Below, piece after piece: positions 50,974 to 61,339 of a DNA stretch of 64,000 nt; positions within the stretch are counted from its first letter, which is position 1; each line of letters opens with the position of its first letter. A program made the position numbers and the translations under genes. The notes under the pieces are model-generated. The model ran no database searches and was not told the origin of the DNA. It saw only the letters and a list, made by a program, of their open reading frames with translations. This DNA comes from Thalassotalea sediminis (GTDB taxonomy: Bacteria; Pseudomonadota; Gammaproteobacteria; Enterobacterales; Alteromonadaceae), in contig NZ_AP027361.1 in the NCBI RefSeq assembly GCF_030295915.1, positions 496,001 through 560,000 of the forward strand, given 5' to 3'.

Positions 50974-51909
50974 TTAAACCGGCTTGCTACCCAAGGTTTT
51001 TAGCCACTGTTCAAAGTCTAATAAATTGGCAGGTAAAATAACTTTTCTGCTTTTATCACTTAAACCAGATAACTTGCTTAAGTATTGCTCGTTCAGCTGC
51101 ATTTGAATAGCTTGATCTCCACCAGGTAATTCAATGGCTTGGGCAACTTTTTCAATTGCATTACCTGTTGCTGTGGCAATCGCTAATATTTCTGCTGCTT
51201 TACCTTCTGCGGCGTTAATTCTCCGTTGTTTCTCACCTTCGGAGATATTAATCATTTCTGTCATTTCACCTTCAGAGTGATTAATTTTACTTGCTTTTTC
51301 ACCTAAACTTTTAGCTAAAATGGCACGTTTTTCTCGTTCAGCATTAACCTGTAGCTCCATGGCATTTTTTACCGTTAAGGGTGGTGTAATGTTCTTTATT
51401 TCATAGCGATGTACACGAATACCCCATGTTGCACCTGCTTTATCAAGCACTTCAACTACTTTTGCACTAATAATATCGCGTTCTTCAAACGTACGATCTA
51501 AATCTAACGTGCCTATGACAGAGCGTGTGGTTGTTTGAGCTAATTGCATGGCGGCAAATCGATAATCAGTAATGCCATAGCTGGCTTTTAGCGGGTCGAT
51601 GATTTGTATGTATATTACGCCATCTACTTCGACATTAACCTCATCTTTAGAAAAGCACTCTTGTGGAGGTACATCAATGGTTTCCTCTTTCAGATCCTGA
51701 ATAAATGCGACTCTATCTATAAAGGGTAATAACATGTGAAAACCCGCTTCTAATGTACAGCGGTATTTTCCCAGTCGTTCGACAACATAAGCTGATTTTG
51801 TCGGTACTAAACAAATTGCTTGGATAAATTTAAAAGCGAGATACAAGAAAATTGCCGCCCAGATTCCTAAAATAACTAAATCAAGTTGAGATACATTGTT
51901 AGGGATCAT
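50974..51909 (-). CDS. SPFH/stomatin-type membrane protein (second of pair)
   Basis: A 311-residue prohibitin/stomatin homologue, like E. coli QmcA. Residues 9-30 are a membrane anchor, the SPFH domain covers about 35-200 (VVERLGKYRCTLEAGFHMLLPFIDRVAFIQDLKEE), and a coiled-coil follows with INHSEGEMTEMINISEGEKQRRINAAEGKAAEILAIA. Such proteins form large ring assemblies at the inner membrane, with NfeD partners. The start overlaps the stop of the preceding stomatin gene by 4 bases. The two are paralogues from a tandem duplication. Confidence 0.9.
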   Translation of the reverse strand: MIPNNVSQLDLVILGIWAAIFLYLAFKFIQAICLVPTKSAYVVERLGKYRCTLEAGFHMLLPFIDRVAFIQDLKEETIDVPPQECFSKDEVNVEVDGVIYIQIIDPLKASYGITDYRFAAMQLAQTTTRSVIGTLDLDRTFEERDIISAKVVEVLDKAGATWGIRVHRYEIKNITPPLTVKNAMELQVNAEREKRAILAKSLGEKASKINHSEGEMTEMINISEGEKQRRINAAEGKAAEILAIATATGNAIEKVAQAIELPGGDQAIQMQLNEQYLSKLSGLSDKSRKVILPANLLDFEQWLKTLGSKPV

Positions 51910-52826
51910 CCTTTTGCTCCTTGTGCGGTTTGTGTCACTTTGTCCATTCCTTCGAAAAAGCCTTCTAGCTTTGCAAGCTCTGTTGGGAGTACCGAGACAT
52001 CAGCTGTTTTCAAAATATCCCCCGTTTGTTGAATAAACTGTTCTAACAATCGCATTCTTATTGCTTTATCGCCACTTGGCAGAGAAGCTGCACGTGCAAT
52101 TAATGCAATACCTTCAGCGGTTGCTTGCGTTAGAATGTCAATTTCTGCTGCTCGTCCATGTGCCTCATTGATTTGGCGTTGTTTGTCGCCTTCTGATAAG
52201 TTTATTGCTTCTTGTCTTTGCCCTTCAGATAGGTTTATGGTCGACTCTTTTTCAGCTTGTGCTAGCGTGATTTCAGCGCGTTTTTGTCGTTCTGCTTCCA
52301 TTTGTTTTTCTAACGTGTGAACAACATTTGCTGATGGTGTAATATTTCTTACCTCATAGCGTAGCACCTTTATTCCCCAAGGATCAGATGCTTTATCTAT
52401 TTCTCTAACGATAATCTCATTGAGCGTATCTCGTTCTGAAAATGTTTGGCTTAGATTCAGTTTACCTATTTCACTCCGCATTGTCGTTTGCGCTAAGTTA
52501 ATGCTTGCACGCTTGTAATCTTCAATACCATAACTTGCTTTAGCACCATCCATTACTTGTATATAGACTAAACCATCGACGTTAATTTGAATGTTATCTC
52601 TTGAAATACAGCTTTGTGCAGGAATATCAAGTACCTGTTCACGTGTTTCATGTCGATAGGCTACGCGATCAATAAAAGGAATAAGAAAATGAATGCCAGG
52701 CTGCATAACTGCTCGAAATTTACCTAGACGTTCGATGACGCAAACTTCTTTCATTTTTACAATTAAGACTAGCTTTACGATAATAAACAGTAATGCCAGT
52801 AATCCAAACGTAATTGTAGCTAACAT
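51906..52826 (-). CDS. SPFH/stomatin-type membrane protein (first of pair)
   Basis: A 306-residue paralogue of the gene that follows it. A membrane helix lies at 3-23, then the SPFH domain (VCVIERLGKFRAVMQPGIHFLIPFIDRVAYRHETREQ) and a coiled-coil rich in NLSEGQRQEAINLSEGDKQRQINEAHGRAAEI. It is the middle gene of NfeD-SPFH-SPFH, 48 bp after the NfeD gene. Having two non-identical SPFH subunits suggests a hetero-oligomeric ring, as HflK/HflC are; that is inference. Confidence 0.9.
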   Translation of the reverse strand: MLATITFGLLALLFIIVKLVLIVKMKEVCVIERLGKFRAVMQPGIHFLIPFIDRVAYRHETREQVLDIPAQSCISRDNIQINVDGLVYIQVMDGAKASYGIEDYKRASINLAQTTMRSEIGKLNLSQTFSERDTLNEIIVREIDKASDPWGIKVLRYEVRNITPSANVVHTLEKQMEAERQKRAEITLAQAEKESTINLSEGQRQEAINLSEGDKQRQINEAHGRAAEIDILTQATAEGIALIARAASLPSGDKAIRMRLLEQFIQQTGDILKTADVSVLPTELAKLEGFFEGMDKVTQTAQGAKG

Positions 52827-52874
52827 AGAAAACCTTCCTAAGTTTTATTGTTATAAGGGAGTGCTAATGTGTGG

Positions 52875-53327
52875 TTATTTAACCGGTTCGACAACTAATG
52901 AGATATTATCTTTACAAATAATTATGGCTTCACAACCAGCAGGTATTTGAGAACCATCACCTAGCGCGGCCCATGAAGTTCCTTGAAAAGAAACTCTACC
53001 TGCATGGGTACCAGGGCCAATATCTTCAGTTACAACGACTTTTTTACCATAAATATCAAGTTCTTCGTAAACATTACCTATGGTTTGATCACCTTTAAAA
53101 AATCTTTCGGTGAAAAAGTAAAGTACAAATAGTAGAAGCGATGCACAGATAAACCAGGCTGTTAGTGTTAATGCCCAAGTATCAAGGATATGTTGTTGAA
53201 CACCGATTGCGACTAACAAAGAGGCGATCCCTAAGTTGAGCAAAATGCCACCAGGAATAAAAATTTCGAGGCAAGAAAATAGAATAGCCAATACTATCCA
53301 TGTTTCAAAATACAAAATATATTCCAC
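52875..53327 (-). CDS. NfeD family membrane protein
   Basis: A 150-residue short NfeD protein. Three hydrophobic helices occupy about residues 6-75 (the second with IFIPGGILLNLGIASLLVAIGV), and the soluble OB-fold domain about 85-148 has GRVSFQGTSWAALGDGSQIPAGCEAIIICKDN. It lacks the ClpP-like protease domain of long NfeD proteins. The start is GTG with a strong AAGGAG ribosome site. It leads the stomatin operon; NfeD and stomatin pairs are widespread and act in membrane quality control. Confidence 0.9.
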   Translation of the reverse strand: MEYILYFETWIVLAILFSCLEIFIPGGILLNLGIASLLVAIGVQQHILDTWALTLTAWFICASLLLFVLYFFTERFFKGDQTIGNVYEELDIYGKKVVVTEDIGPGTHAGRVSFQGTSWAALGDGSQIPAGCEAIIICKDNISLVVEPVK

Positions 53328-53573
53328 CGATCGCTCCTTGTATTCAACGTGTACGATAACCGTATTATATGTTCACAATCACGCTATCTATTCATTATAG
53401 TATAACGTAAATAAATTGTTTCACTACTGTAATTTAAACGTTATCAATTTATTTGTTAAATGTCGAAGTCGTCTTTAATCAGGAACTTAGAAAGCGAGTA
53501 TGCTCTTGATGGTTGGTATGTATTTTTAATGATTGGCTGAAAAGACTTGTTATTGATAACGAAAAGCGAGTAT

Positions 53574-53600
53574 AAAAAAGACTGGCGAATCGCCAGCCTT
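53574..53600 (-). terminator. Terminator of the hutC-hutU-hutH transcript
   Basis: CTGGCG-AAT-CGCCAG at 53582-53596 has a perfect stem. On the minus strand the run after it is TCTTTTTT, as required for a terminator of hutH. Confidence 0.75.
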
Positions 53601-53612
53601 TATTTCAAAGTA

Positions 53613-53653
53613 TGTCCTAACCTAAAAATGTAAAAACATTTTAAGATAGGACA
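53613..53653. other. Second hairpin just after hutH
   Basis: The arms 53613-53631 and 53636-53653 pair over about 17 positions around AAAA. It lies 18 bp after the hutH stop and ahead of the terminator, so it could protect the 3' end. Confidence 0.55.
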
Positions 53654-53671
53654 GTATGCTGCTGAATAGCA

Positions 53672-55210
53672 CTAAAAGCTTGGTAGTATGCCAGCTGGAA
53701 TTAATGAGTTTAGATCTGCTTCAGCAATTATGCCGGAAGCTTCTGCAATATCAGGTGCAAAATATCGATCCTTATCATAGTATGCAACATATTCACGTAA
53801 TATTGCTTTGGCTTGTTCTATGATTACTGAGCTTTTTAATGGTGCTCTAAAATCTAATCCTTGAGCCGCTGCTAAATACTCAACGGCCAACACACCATTG
53901 GTATTCTCTGCCATATCAACTAATCGACGACCAGCGAACGCTGCCATTGACACGTGATCTTCTTGGTTTGCCGAAGTCGGTAAACTATCAACAGACGCAG
54001 GGTGTGCGAGTGATTTGTTTTCAGAAGCAAGCGCTGCCGATGTCACTTGTGCGATCATAAAGCCTGAATTAACACCACCATTTTCAACTAAGAACGGCGG
54101 TAATTTGCTTAAGTTTGCATCTATCAATAACGCCATTCTTCGCTCAGATAATGAGCCAATTTCAGCTATTGCTAAGGCTAGGTTATCGGCAGCCATGGCA
54201 ACAGGCTCTGCGTGGAAGTTACCCGCTGAAATAAAGTCACCTTCATTGGCAAACACTAAAGGGTTATCAGTTACGCCATTTGCTTCAACAATTAAAACTT
54301 GTGCAGCCTGACGAATTTGTGTCAAGCAGGCACCCATGACTTGTGGCTGACAACGTAAAGAGTATGGATCTTGTACTTTTTCACAGGCTAAATGTGACTG
54401 ACCAATCTCGGAATCACTTGCTAAAACATGACGATAGGCTGAAGCAGCATCAATTTGACCTTGTTGTCCTCGCACTTGATGTACTCTATCATCAAAAGGA
54501 GCTCGAGAGCCTAAAGCAGCCTCAACGGTCATTGAACCGATAGTAACACCAGCAGCAAATAAATCTTCCGCTAAAAATAACCCTTCTAATGCAAACGTTG
54601 TTGAAGCTTGTGTGCCATTAAGTAACGCTAAACCTTCTTTAGCTGCTAATGTGATTGGTTGCAAGCCTGCAATTTCAAGACCTTCTGCAGCAGGGATGAC
54701 TTGATCTTGGTAAGACATTTCTCCCTCACCGAGCAGTGGTAATACCATATGCGATAATGGCGCGAGATCTCCTGAAGCCCCAACAGAACCTTTCTTAGGT
54801 ACACATGGATACACTTCAGCATTTAATAATGTAATTAAGGCTTGAATAACCTCAAGACGAATACCAGAAAATCCGCGTGCTAACGAGTTAATTTTTAGTA
54901 CCATCATTAAGCGCACGGTAGCATCTTCCATATACTCGCCAAAACCTGCGGAATGTGAAAGTACAATAGAGCGTTGTAGCAGTTCGAGTTCGTCTTTTTT
55001 AATGCGTGTATTAGCAAGTAAACCAAAGCCCGTATTAATACCGTACACAATTTGATCTTTTTCAATCACTTCTTGTACGGCAGCGGCGCTGTTGTTGATG
55101 TTTTCGAACGCACTTTCATCTAGTGAATACTTGATACCGTCATAACGGCTTACTGCGCGAAGTTCTGCTAAGGTGAGTTTGCCAGGGATAATTGTTAATT
55201 CATTTATCAT
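53672..55210 (-). CDS. hutH: Histidine ammonia-lyase
   Basis: HutH removes ammonia from histidine to give urocanate, the first step of histidine breakdown. The 512 residues carry the MIO cofactor triad Ala-Ser-Gly in [21 protein letters not shown] near residue 143, an N-terminal [15 protein letters not shown] active-site loop, and [10 protein letters not shown] near 415. It is last in hutC-hutU-hutH and overlaps the hutU stop by the ATGA arrangement. Confidence 0.97.
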   Translation of the reverse strand: MINELTIIPGKLTLAELRAVSRYDGIKYSLDESAFENINNSAAAVQEVIEKDQIVYGINTGFGLLANTRIKKDELELLQRSIVLSHSAGFGEYMEDATVRLMMVLKINSLARGFSGIRLEVIQALITLLNAEVYPCVPKKGSVGASGDLAPLSHMVLPLLGEGEMSYQDQVIPAAEGLEIAGLQPITLAAKEGLALLNGTQASTTFALEGLFLAEDLFAAGVTIGSMTVEAALGSRAPFDDRVHQVRGQQGQIDAASAYRHVLASDSEIGQSHLACEKVQDPYSLRCQPQVMGACLTQIRQAAQVLIVEANGVTDNPLVFANEGDFISAGNFHAEPVAMAADNLALAIAEIGSLSERRMALLIDANLSKLPPFLVENGGVNSGFMIAQVTSAALASENKSLAHPASVDSLPTSANQEDHVSMAAFAGRRLVDMAENTNGVLAVEYLAAAQGLDFRAPLKSSVIIEQAKAILREYVAYYDKDRYFAPDIAEASGIIAEADLNSLIPAGILPSF

Positions 55211-56910
55211 TTGTCAGCTCCTTTCTTACCGTTTGCGCCGTCGATCATTGGCAGATCTAGACCTTGTTCTTGCGCACATTTAATTGCAATGTCGTAGCCT
55301 GCATCTGCATGACGCATTACACCTGTGCCAGGGTCATTCCATAACACTCTTGCTATGCGTTGCTTTGCTGCATCTGTACCATCTGCGACAATAACGACGC
55401 CTGCGTGTTGGCTAAAGCCCATACCTACACCACCACCATGATGTAAGCTCACCCATGTTGCACCGCCAGAAGTTGATAATAATGCATTAAGTAGCGGCCA
55501 ATCTGATACGGCATCTGAGCCGTCTTTCATACTTTCTGTTTCACGATTTGGTGACGCTACTGAACCTGAATCTAAGTGATCACGACCAATGACTACAGGG
55601 GCTTTTAGTTCGCCATTCTTAACCATTTCGTTAAAAGCCAGTGCAAGTCGAGCTCTATCTTTCAAGCCAACCCAGCAAATACGAGCTGGTAGCCCTTGAA
55701 ACGCAATACGCTCTTTAGCCATATCTAGCCAATTATGTAAATGCGGATCATTAGGAATAAGTTCCTTCACTTTTTGATCGGTTTTATAAATATCTTCTGG
55801 ATCACCAGAGAGTGCTACCCAGCGGAAAGGGCCTACACCCTCACAAAATAATGGGCGAATATAAGCGGGAACAAAACCAGGGAAATCAAATGCATTCGTT
55901 ACGCCTTCTTCTAACGCCATTTGACGGATGTTGTTACCGTAATCTGTTGTTGCAGCACCTGCCGTTTGTAAGTCTAGCATCGCTTGAACTTGTATAGCCA
56001 TAGACTGCTTCGCAGCTTTCACAACAGCTGCTTCATCCTTTTGACGCATTTCTGCGGCATATTCCATACTCCAACCTTTTGGTAAATAACCATTTAATGG
56101 ATCATGAGCTGAAGTTTGGTCAGTAACTACGTCTGGTGTAATTCCACGTTTTACTAATTCTGGAAACACATCAGCGGCGTTGCCAAGTAAACCAACGGAA
56201 ATTGCTTCGCCCTTAGCACATGCATCGTTAATGATCGCTAGCGCTTCATCAAGATTTGTTGCTTTGACGTCAACATAACGTGTGTTTATTCTAAAATCGA
56301 TACGTGATTCATCACACTCAACGACTAACGCAGAAAATCCTGCCATGGTTGCAGCTAGAGGTTGAGCACCGCCCATACCACCTAAACCACCAGTAAGTAC
56401 CCACTTACCTTTAGCATTACCGTTGAAGTGCTGCTTTGCCATGGCGACAAACGTCTCATAGGTACCTTGTACAATGCCTTGAGAGCCAATATAAATCCAT
56501 GAACCTGCGGTCATTTGGCCGTACATCATTAAGCCTTGCTTATCTAACTCGTTAAAATGTTCCCAGTTCCCCCAATTCGGTACCAGGTTTGAATTGGCAA
56601 TTAATACTCTAGGGGCATCGGCGTGTGTGCGGAAAACACCGACAGGTTTACCAGACTGAACAAGTAAGGTTTCGTCGTTTTCTAAGCGATCTAATGTTTC
56701 AACAATCTTGTCATAACATTGCCAATCCCGCGCGGCACGGCCAATGCCACCATAGACAACAAGTGATTGCGGATGTTCTGCAACTTCATCATCTAAATTA
56801 TTCATTAGCATGCGTTTTGCTGCTTCTGTTAACCAGCTTTTAGCTGTTATTTCACTGCCACGCGCAGCGCGGATCTTACGAGTGGTGTCTAATCTTTTGT
56901 CGATAGTCAT
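55207..56910 (-). CDS. hutU: Urocanate hydratase (urocanase)
   Basis: HutU converts urocanate to imidazolonepropionate with a tightly bound NAD+. The 567 residues are full length. [28 protein letters not shown] (NAD site) near residue 175, the active-site Cys in [14 protein letters not shown] near 410, and [17 protein letters not shown] near 485 are present. It is 24 bp after hutC and overlaps hutH by 4 bases. Confidence 0.97.
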   Translation of the reverse strand: MTIDKRLDTTRKIRAARGSEITAKSWLTEAAKRMLMNNLDDEVAEHPQSLVVYGGIGRAARDWQCYDKIVETLDRLENDETLLVQSGKPVGVFRTHADAPRVLIANSNLVPNWGNWEHFNELDKQGLMMYGQMTAGSWIYIGSQGIVQGTYETFVAMAKQHFNGNAKGKWVLTGGLGGMGGAQPLAATMAGFSALVVECDESRIDFRINTRYVDVKATNLDEALAIINDACAKGEAISVGLLGNAADVFPELVKRGITPDVVTDQTSAHDPLNGYLPKGWSMEYAAEMRQKDEAAVVKAAKQSMAIQVQAMLDLQTAGAATTDYGNNIRQMALEEGVTNAFDFPGFVPAYIRPLFCEGVGPFRWVALSGDPEDIYKTDQKVKELIPNDPHLHNWLDMAKERIAFQGLPARICWVGLKDRARLALAFNEMVKNGELKAPVVIGRDHLDSGSVASPNRETESMKDGSDAVSDWPLLNALLSTSGGATWVSLHHGGGVGMGFSQHAGVVIVADGTDAAKQRIARVLWNDPGTGVMRHADAGYDIAIKCAQEQGLDLPMIDGANGKKGADK

Positions 56911-56934
56911 GTGCTATTCCTAACGAAGGTATGT

Positions 56935-57645
56935 TTAAAAAGTTAAATGGCTGCCTAAGCGATATTTATCACCTGGTGCAGTCAATGTTGCTAAGCTAAC
57001 GACACCATGGCTTGACCAAGTTCGACGTTTGACTTGTAAACATGGTGTTGTAGCTGATATTTCAAGTAATTTACAAATTTCAGGTGCAGCAAGGACTGCC
57101 TCAATTTCGTGTGTTGCTTCTGTTAATGGTGCTTCATTAGATAAATATTCGTGCGGCGTAATATTGGTAAAATTTTGCAGCAAATAATCAGGTACTAGGC
57201 GAGGATTAACAAACCGTTGTTCAAGTTGGATAGGCTGTTTATTTTCTAAATGTAAAACTTCAGAGTAATAGACACGATCTTTTTGTTTCATACCTAATAA
57301 TATTGCCAATTCTTCGGTAACCTCTACAGCTGTTAAGGCAAGTTGTAGTGCTTGATGTTCATGGCCTCGGTCATTTATTTCGTCAGCAATATTACGAATT
57401 TCTAATACTGAAGACTGCGATTTAAATGTAGCAACAAAAGTACCTGCACCTTGAGTACGCACTAACAAACCTTGTTCTGTAAGTTCTTGAAGTGCGCGTC
57501 TTGCCGTCATACGACTCACTGAAAATTGCTCTGCAAGTTCATTTTCAGAGGGGACTTTGCTATGTTGTAGCCAATTGCCAGATTCAATATTTTGACAAAT
57601 GTGTTCTTTAATGACGGTAAACTTCGCTGCCTTTGCCTGAGTCAT
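56935..57645 (-). CDS. hutC: Histidine utilisation repressor (GntR family)
   Basis: HutC represses hut genes and is released by urocanate. The 236 residues have a GntR winged helix at about 10-75 (SENELAEQFSVSRMTARRALQELTEQGLLVRTQGAGTFVA) and a UTRA ligand domain at about 95-232. Two identical palindromes of the known HutC type lie in the intergenic region on the side of its start, so it would repress itself, hutUH and hutI. It is the first gene of the minus-strand hut unit. Confidence 0.95.
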   Translation of the reverse strand: MTQAKAAKFTVIKEHICQNIESGNWLQHSKVPSENELAEQFSVSRMTARRALQELTEQGLLVRTQGAGTFVATFKSQSSVLEIRNIADEINDRGHEHQALQLALTAVEVTEELAILLGMKQKDRVYYSEVLHLENKQPIQLEQRFVNPRLVPDYLLQNFTNITPHEYLSNEAPLTEATHEIEAVLAAPEICKLLEISATTPCLQVKRRTWSSHGVVSLATLTAPGDKYRLGSHLTF

Positions 57646-57688
57646 ATATACTCTACCTATAAACTGTGTCTATCTATTACACGTTAAC

Positions 57689-57740
57689 TTGTATATACAA
57701 TGTCATGTTTCTTGTGTTTGGTCAATGGTTGTATATACAA
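57689..57740. promoter_or_regulatory. Twin HutC operators
   Basis: TTGTATATACAA occurs at 57689-57700 and again at 57729-57740. Both are perfect 12-bp palindromes, exactly 40 bp apart from start to start, near four helical turns. They lie in the 157-bp gap between divergent hutC and hutI. The motif matches the TGTATATACA core of known HutC sites. Confidence 0.85.
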
Positions 57741-57802
57741 GTTTGCAATAAGCTAATTAATTCGCTAAAGTTGCAGCATTATTATCGGTTATCGAGCACA
57801 CC

Positions 57803-59044
57803 ATGACACCTAACGTCTCTTCTTGGCACACATTATTTATAAACGTTAACTTAGCTACAATGTCTGACGATTCGACCAGTTACGGTGAATTGCACCAAGC
57901 TGCTCTCGCTGTTTCTCATGGAAAAATAGTTTGGATTGGTGAGATGTCAACCTTACCGGCATATAATGTCGATGAAGTTAATGTGGTTGATGGTAAAGGA
58001 AAATGGTTAACGCCTGGCCTTATCGATTGCCATACACATATTGTTTACGGTGGTAATCGCGCAAATGAGTTTGAAATGCGTTTACAAGGCGCTAGCTACG
58101 AAGATATTGCCAATGCTGGTGGAGGGATAGTATCAACGGTTTCTGCTACTAGAGCAGCATCAGAAGAAATGCTTTTTAATCAAGCACTGCCTCGATTAAA
58201 AGCTCTGCATCGTCAAGGTGTTACCACCATTGAAATAAAATCGGGATATGGCTTAGATACGGAAAATGAAGTTAAAATGCTCAAGGTAGCAACAGAACTT
58301 TCAAAGCATATTCCTGTGACCGTTAAACGTACCTTTCTTGGGGCTCATGCGTTACCTGTTGAATATAAAGATAACCCCAATGTTTATGTTGACCTTGTTT
58401 GCAATGAAATGTTGCCGGCTGTTATTGATCAAAACCTCGCTGATGCTGTCGATGTGTTTTGTGAAAATATTGGTTTTACACGAGCACAGACTGAACAAGT
58501 ATTTAAAGCGGCATCTAAAGCAAACTTGCCAGTCAAAGTCCATGCGGAACAGTTGTCAAATATTGGAGGTACTGAATTAGCAGCGCAGTTTAATGCGTTA
58601 TCTTCAGATCACGTTGAATATTTAGATGAAGCTGGTATTAAAGCCATGAAAGATAGCAATATGACGGCGGTATTATTACCAGGTGCTTTCTATTTTTTGC
58701 GTGAAACACAGCTTCCGCCAATTGCTTTGCTACGTGAGTATGGTGTACCCATGGCTATAGCGACAGATGCAAACCCCGGCTCTTCGCCGGTACATTCATT
58801 ACAGTTAATGTTAAATATGGCTTGTACGCTATTTCGATTAACGCCTACTGAAGCACTCGCAGGCGTTACGTGTAATGGCGCTAAAGCATTAGGACTTGCA
58901 AAGAGTAAAGGTCAATTGGCTGTTGGTTATGATGCTGACATCGCGATGTGGGATATATGCCAACCTGCGGAGTTATGTTATCAGTATGGTGTGAATCCAT
59001 TGACAATGTTGGTCAAAGAGGGAAGTATTGTTATTTCCCACTAA
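57803..59044 (+). CDS. hutI: Imidazolonepropionase
   Basis: HutI opens the ring of imidazolonepropionate to formiminoglutamate. The 413 residues form a metal-dependent amidohydrolase: zinc His in [25 protein letters not shown] near residue 76, [28 protein letters not shown] and the Asp in [13 protein letters not shown] near 325. It is divergent from hutC. No gene for the next step (HutG or HutF) follows, so the pathway is completed elsewhere. Confidence 0.97.
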   Translation: MTPNVSSWHTLFINVNLATMSDDSTSYGELHQAALAVSHGKIVWIGEMSTLPAYNVDEVNVVDGKGKWLTPGLIDCHTHIVYGGNRANEFEMRLQGASYEDIANAGGGIVSTVSATRAASEEMLFNQALPRLKALHRQGVTTIEIKSGYGLDTENEVKMLKVATELSKHIPVTVKRTFLGAHALPVEYKDNPNVYVDLVCNEMLPAVIDQNLADAVDVFCENIGFTRAQTEQVFKAASKANLPVKVHAEQLSNIGGTELAAQFNALSSDHVEYLDEAGIKAMKDSNMTAVLLPGAFYFLRETQLPPIALLREYGVPMAIATDANPGSSPVHSLQLMLNMACTLFRLTPTEALAGVTCNGAKALGLAKSKGQLAVGYDADIAMWDICQPAELCYQYGVNPLTMLVKEGSIVISH

Positions 59045-59121
59045 TCTAGCTGTACAAAAAGTGTTCGATTGGTTAATCTTAAAGTATCCCGCTCCGGTTT
59101 GCTGTTGAAAGGTGCGTTATC

Positions 59122-60690
59122 GTGAACAACTGTAATCATTTAACTTTGCGTATTTGCGCACTCATACTGGCGCTATTAATTTCGTCTCCAACTTATGCAG
59201 CGCAAAGTTTGTTTAATTTAACGTTTAAATTTTCAGATATCTTAGTTGCGTTTTTTATCGGTATGTGTGCCACATTTTTGATTAAATTAATACGATTTCA
59301 AACCCAGAAAAAAACAGATTCATTAGATGATGAAACAACGAGTGAAGAAGAAGTTTCTCGAGACTTAGTTACTAACTTGCCTCTTATGCAACGTGGCGTT
59401 GCAGCGTTGTCAGCCTTTATAAAAGCAAAAGGTGCGGATAATGTTGCCGTTATTGCCTTTAAACCAGTTAATTTTGAACAAATGAATAATGTCTTAGGAC
59501 ATAAAAATGCCGACTTATTATTATTACAGTTCGCTTATAAGATGCAGCTTGGGCTGAGTGATAATAAGTTACTATTAAACTTAGGAACAGCAAGTAAGCC
59601 GATCAAGCTTTGTCGGTTACAAGGTTTAGATTTTGCTGTTTTTGTGGATAAAAGTGTTTTTGAGCACCCTGAAAATTTTATTATTGACGATTTATGTCAA
59701 ACATTAATAAAAACAGTACCGCAAGCGATAAGCGTTAAAAATTGTTCTTTAAATTTTGATTTGGTACTTGGTGTTAGTACAGGCAGCGCTCAACACCATG
59801 CTAATCAGCTGATTACTGAAGCTTGCGATGCATTAATTCAAGCTGAGCGTTTAGGGCAAACCAAGTGTTATTATGAACAGCGCCATGTATTGCACGGCGA
59901 AATGCGATTAGCGCATATGGAGAAGCTTCGAAATTATCAACAAACAGGTAAGCTTGAATCGCTTGTTTTACCACAAGTTTCTTGTAGTAAAGATACCGTT
60001 GTCGGTTTTGAGATGGCACTCGATTGGCAAACATATTTCGGCAATGCTATGTCAAAAGAAGAGTTTGAAGAAATGGCGGCGTTCAGCAATGTTATTTACC
60101 CACTAACAAAAATGTTAATTAAAGACGCATTTTCGGTTTTAAAAATTGCGAATAGCCAGAAACTTTCTGCGACTGTTTCAGTAAATCTAAATAGCAGTGT
60201 TTTATTGGAAGCTGAACTAGCCGATTACATCGAAACGCAAGCAGAACAGCATGGCGTTGCAATAAATCAACTTATTATCGAGCTCAATGAAAAGGTATTG
60301 TTGTCGAGTGCCTTTAGAGCAAGAATGATGATAGACCAGTTAAAAGCATTAGGTATTAAAATTGCTGTTGATGAATTTTCAGGCAGCTATGAAGCGTTAA
60401 AGTACTTGCGTCGTGCTGCGGTGCATCAGGTTAAAATCGATTGTAGCCATATTGATGACACGGCTGGTTATCGTGTAGACAAAACCATTGTTAATGCGTT
60501 AATTAATTTAATTAGAAAGATGGATATTATGGTTGTGGGTACAGGCATGGATAGGCTGTCGATCAAAGAAAACTATGAGGCAATTGGCGGAGATGTTGCT
60601 CAAGGAAAACTTGTTCATAGAGGCTTAAAAAAAGAACAAGTTTTAGATTGGTGTATAAGCCGCCAAAGCCAAGCAAGCAAAGTCAGTTAA
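59122..60690 (+). CDS. Degenerate GGDEF-EAL membrane protein, probable c-di-GMP effector
   Basis: A 522-residue protein with a signal-like N-terminus (1-26), a membrane helix at about 38-56, a GGDEF-like domain (about 75-250) and an EAL-like domain (about 265-515). The GGDEF motif has become GLDF at 168-171 and the EAL motif EMA at 297-299. DDFGTGYSSL is reduced to DEFSGSYEAL and AEGVE to VGTGMD, so neither enzyme activity is likely. It may bind c-di-GMP or partner proteins, in the manner of LapD or CsrD. The start is GTG with GAAAGGTG ahead. It abuts rraA, tail to tail. Confidence 0.85.
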   Translation: MNNCNHLTLRICALILALLISSPTYAAQSLFNLTFKFSDILVAFFIGMCATFLIKLIRFQTQKKTDSLDDETTSEEEVSRDLVTNLPLMQRGVAALSAFIKAKGADNVAVIAFKPVNFEQMNNVLGHKNADLLLLQFAYKMQLGLSDNKLLLNLGTASKPIKLCRLQGLDFAVFVDKSVFEHPENFIIDDLCQTLIKTVPQAISVKNCSLNFDLVLGVSTGSAQHHANQLITEACDALIQAERLGQTKCYYEQRHVLHGEMRLAHMEKLRNYQQTGKLESLVLPQVSCSKDTVVGFEMALDWQTYFGNAMSKEEFEEMAAFSNVIYPLTKMLIKDAFSVLKIANSQKLSATVSVNLNSSVLLEAELADYIETQAEQHGVAINQLIIELNEKVLLSSAFRARMMIDQLKALGIKIAVDEFSGSYEALKYLRRAAVHQVKIDCSHIDDTAGYRVDKTIVNALINLIRKMDIMVVGTGMDRLSIKENYEAIGGDVAQGKLVHRGLKKEQVLDWCISRQSQASKVS

Positions 60691-61176
60691 TTATTCGATA
60701 TCTAGAGCATCTGGTGAAAGTATAATCCCGGTGTTATCGGCATAAATATGATCATCAGGCAAAAACGTAACGCCACCAAAATTTATGGGTAAATCAGTTT
60801 CACCATGTGCTTCATCAGTCGCGCCAACAGGGATAGAAACTAAACCTTGGATGCCCATATCAATGTCTTCTAGCATGTCGACATCACGTACACTACCAAA
60901 GCAAACAATGCCTTCCCAATTATTTTTTGCAGCGGCTTCAGCGATGTAATTGTCAATAAGTGCTCTTCGTGTTGAACCACCACCATCAATGACAAGTACT
61001 TTACCTGTACCATCTGTTTCAACAATTTGAGAAATCAAGCCGTTTGTTTCAAAGCATTTAACGGTCACGACTTGGCCCCCAAACGAACTTCTACCACCGT
61101 AGTTGCAAAAAATAGGTTCGACAACATCAATTAAATCGGCATACAAGTTACACAATTCAGACGTATTGTATTCCAC
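60691..61176 (-). CDS. rraA: Regulator of RNase E activity A
   Basis: RraA binds RNase E and restrains RNA decay. The 161 residues match E. coli Rra[30 protein letters not shown] at the start, [23 protein letters not shown] in the middle, and [23 protein letters not shown] near the end. Some RraA-like proteins are aldolases, but length and N-terminus fit the RNase E inhibitor. The start is GTG. Its stop abuts the stop of the convergent degenerate GGDEF-EAL gene with no gap. Confidence 0.94.
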   Translation of the reverse strand: MEYNTSELCNLYADLIDVVEPIFCNYGGRSSFGGQVVTVKCFETNGLISQIVETDGTGKVLVIDGGGSTRRALIDNYIAEAAAKNNWEGIVCFGSVRDVDMLEDIDMGIQGLVSIPVGATDEAHGETDLPINFGGVTFLPDDHIYADNTGIILSPDALDIE

Positions 61177-61339
61177 AGTAGAATCCTTCTTGGGGTTGAT
61201 AGTATTGCATTAGCGTCTAGTATACAGGGCTTATATCACTTAACAAGTCAACAAAAGAAAATGAACTTGTAATCATTAGTAAAAGGCTATTTAATGCGTC
61301 TAGTTAACAGTAACTTCTCATTTAGGTAATTGTGTTTTG

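Larger units (their letters stand above)
53328..53671. other. Spacer between hutH and the NfeD operon, with two hairpins
   Basis: About 340 bases with no gene. The hairpins near the hutH end are listed separately. The right part is AT-rich and must hold the promoter of the NfeD-stomatin operon at about 53340-53420. No credible small frame was found. Confidence 0.5.
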
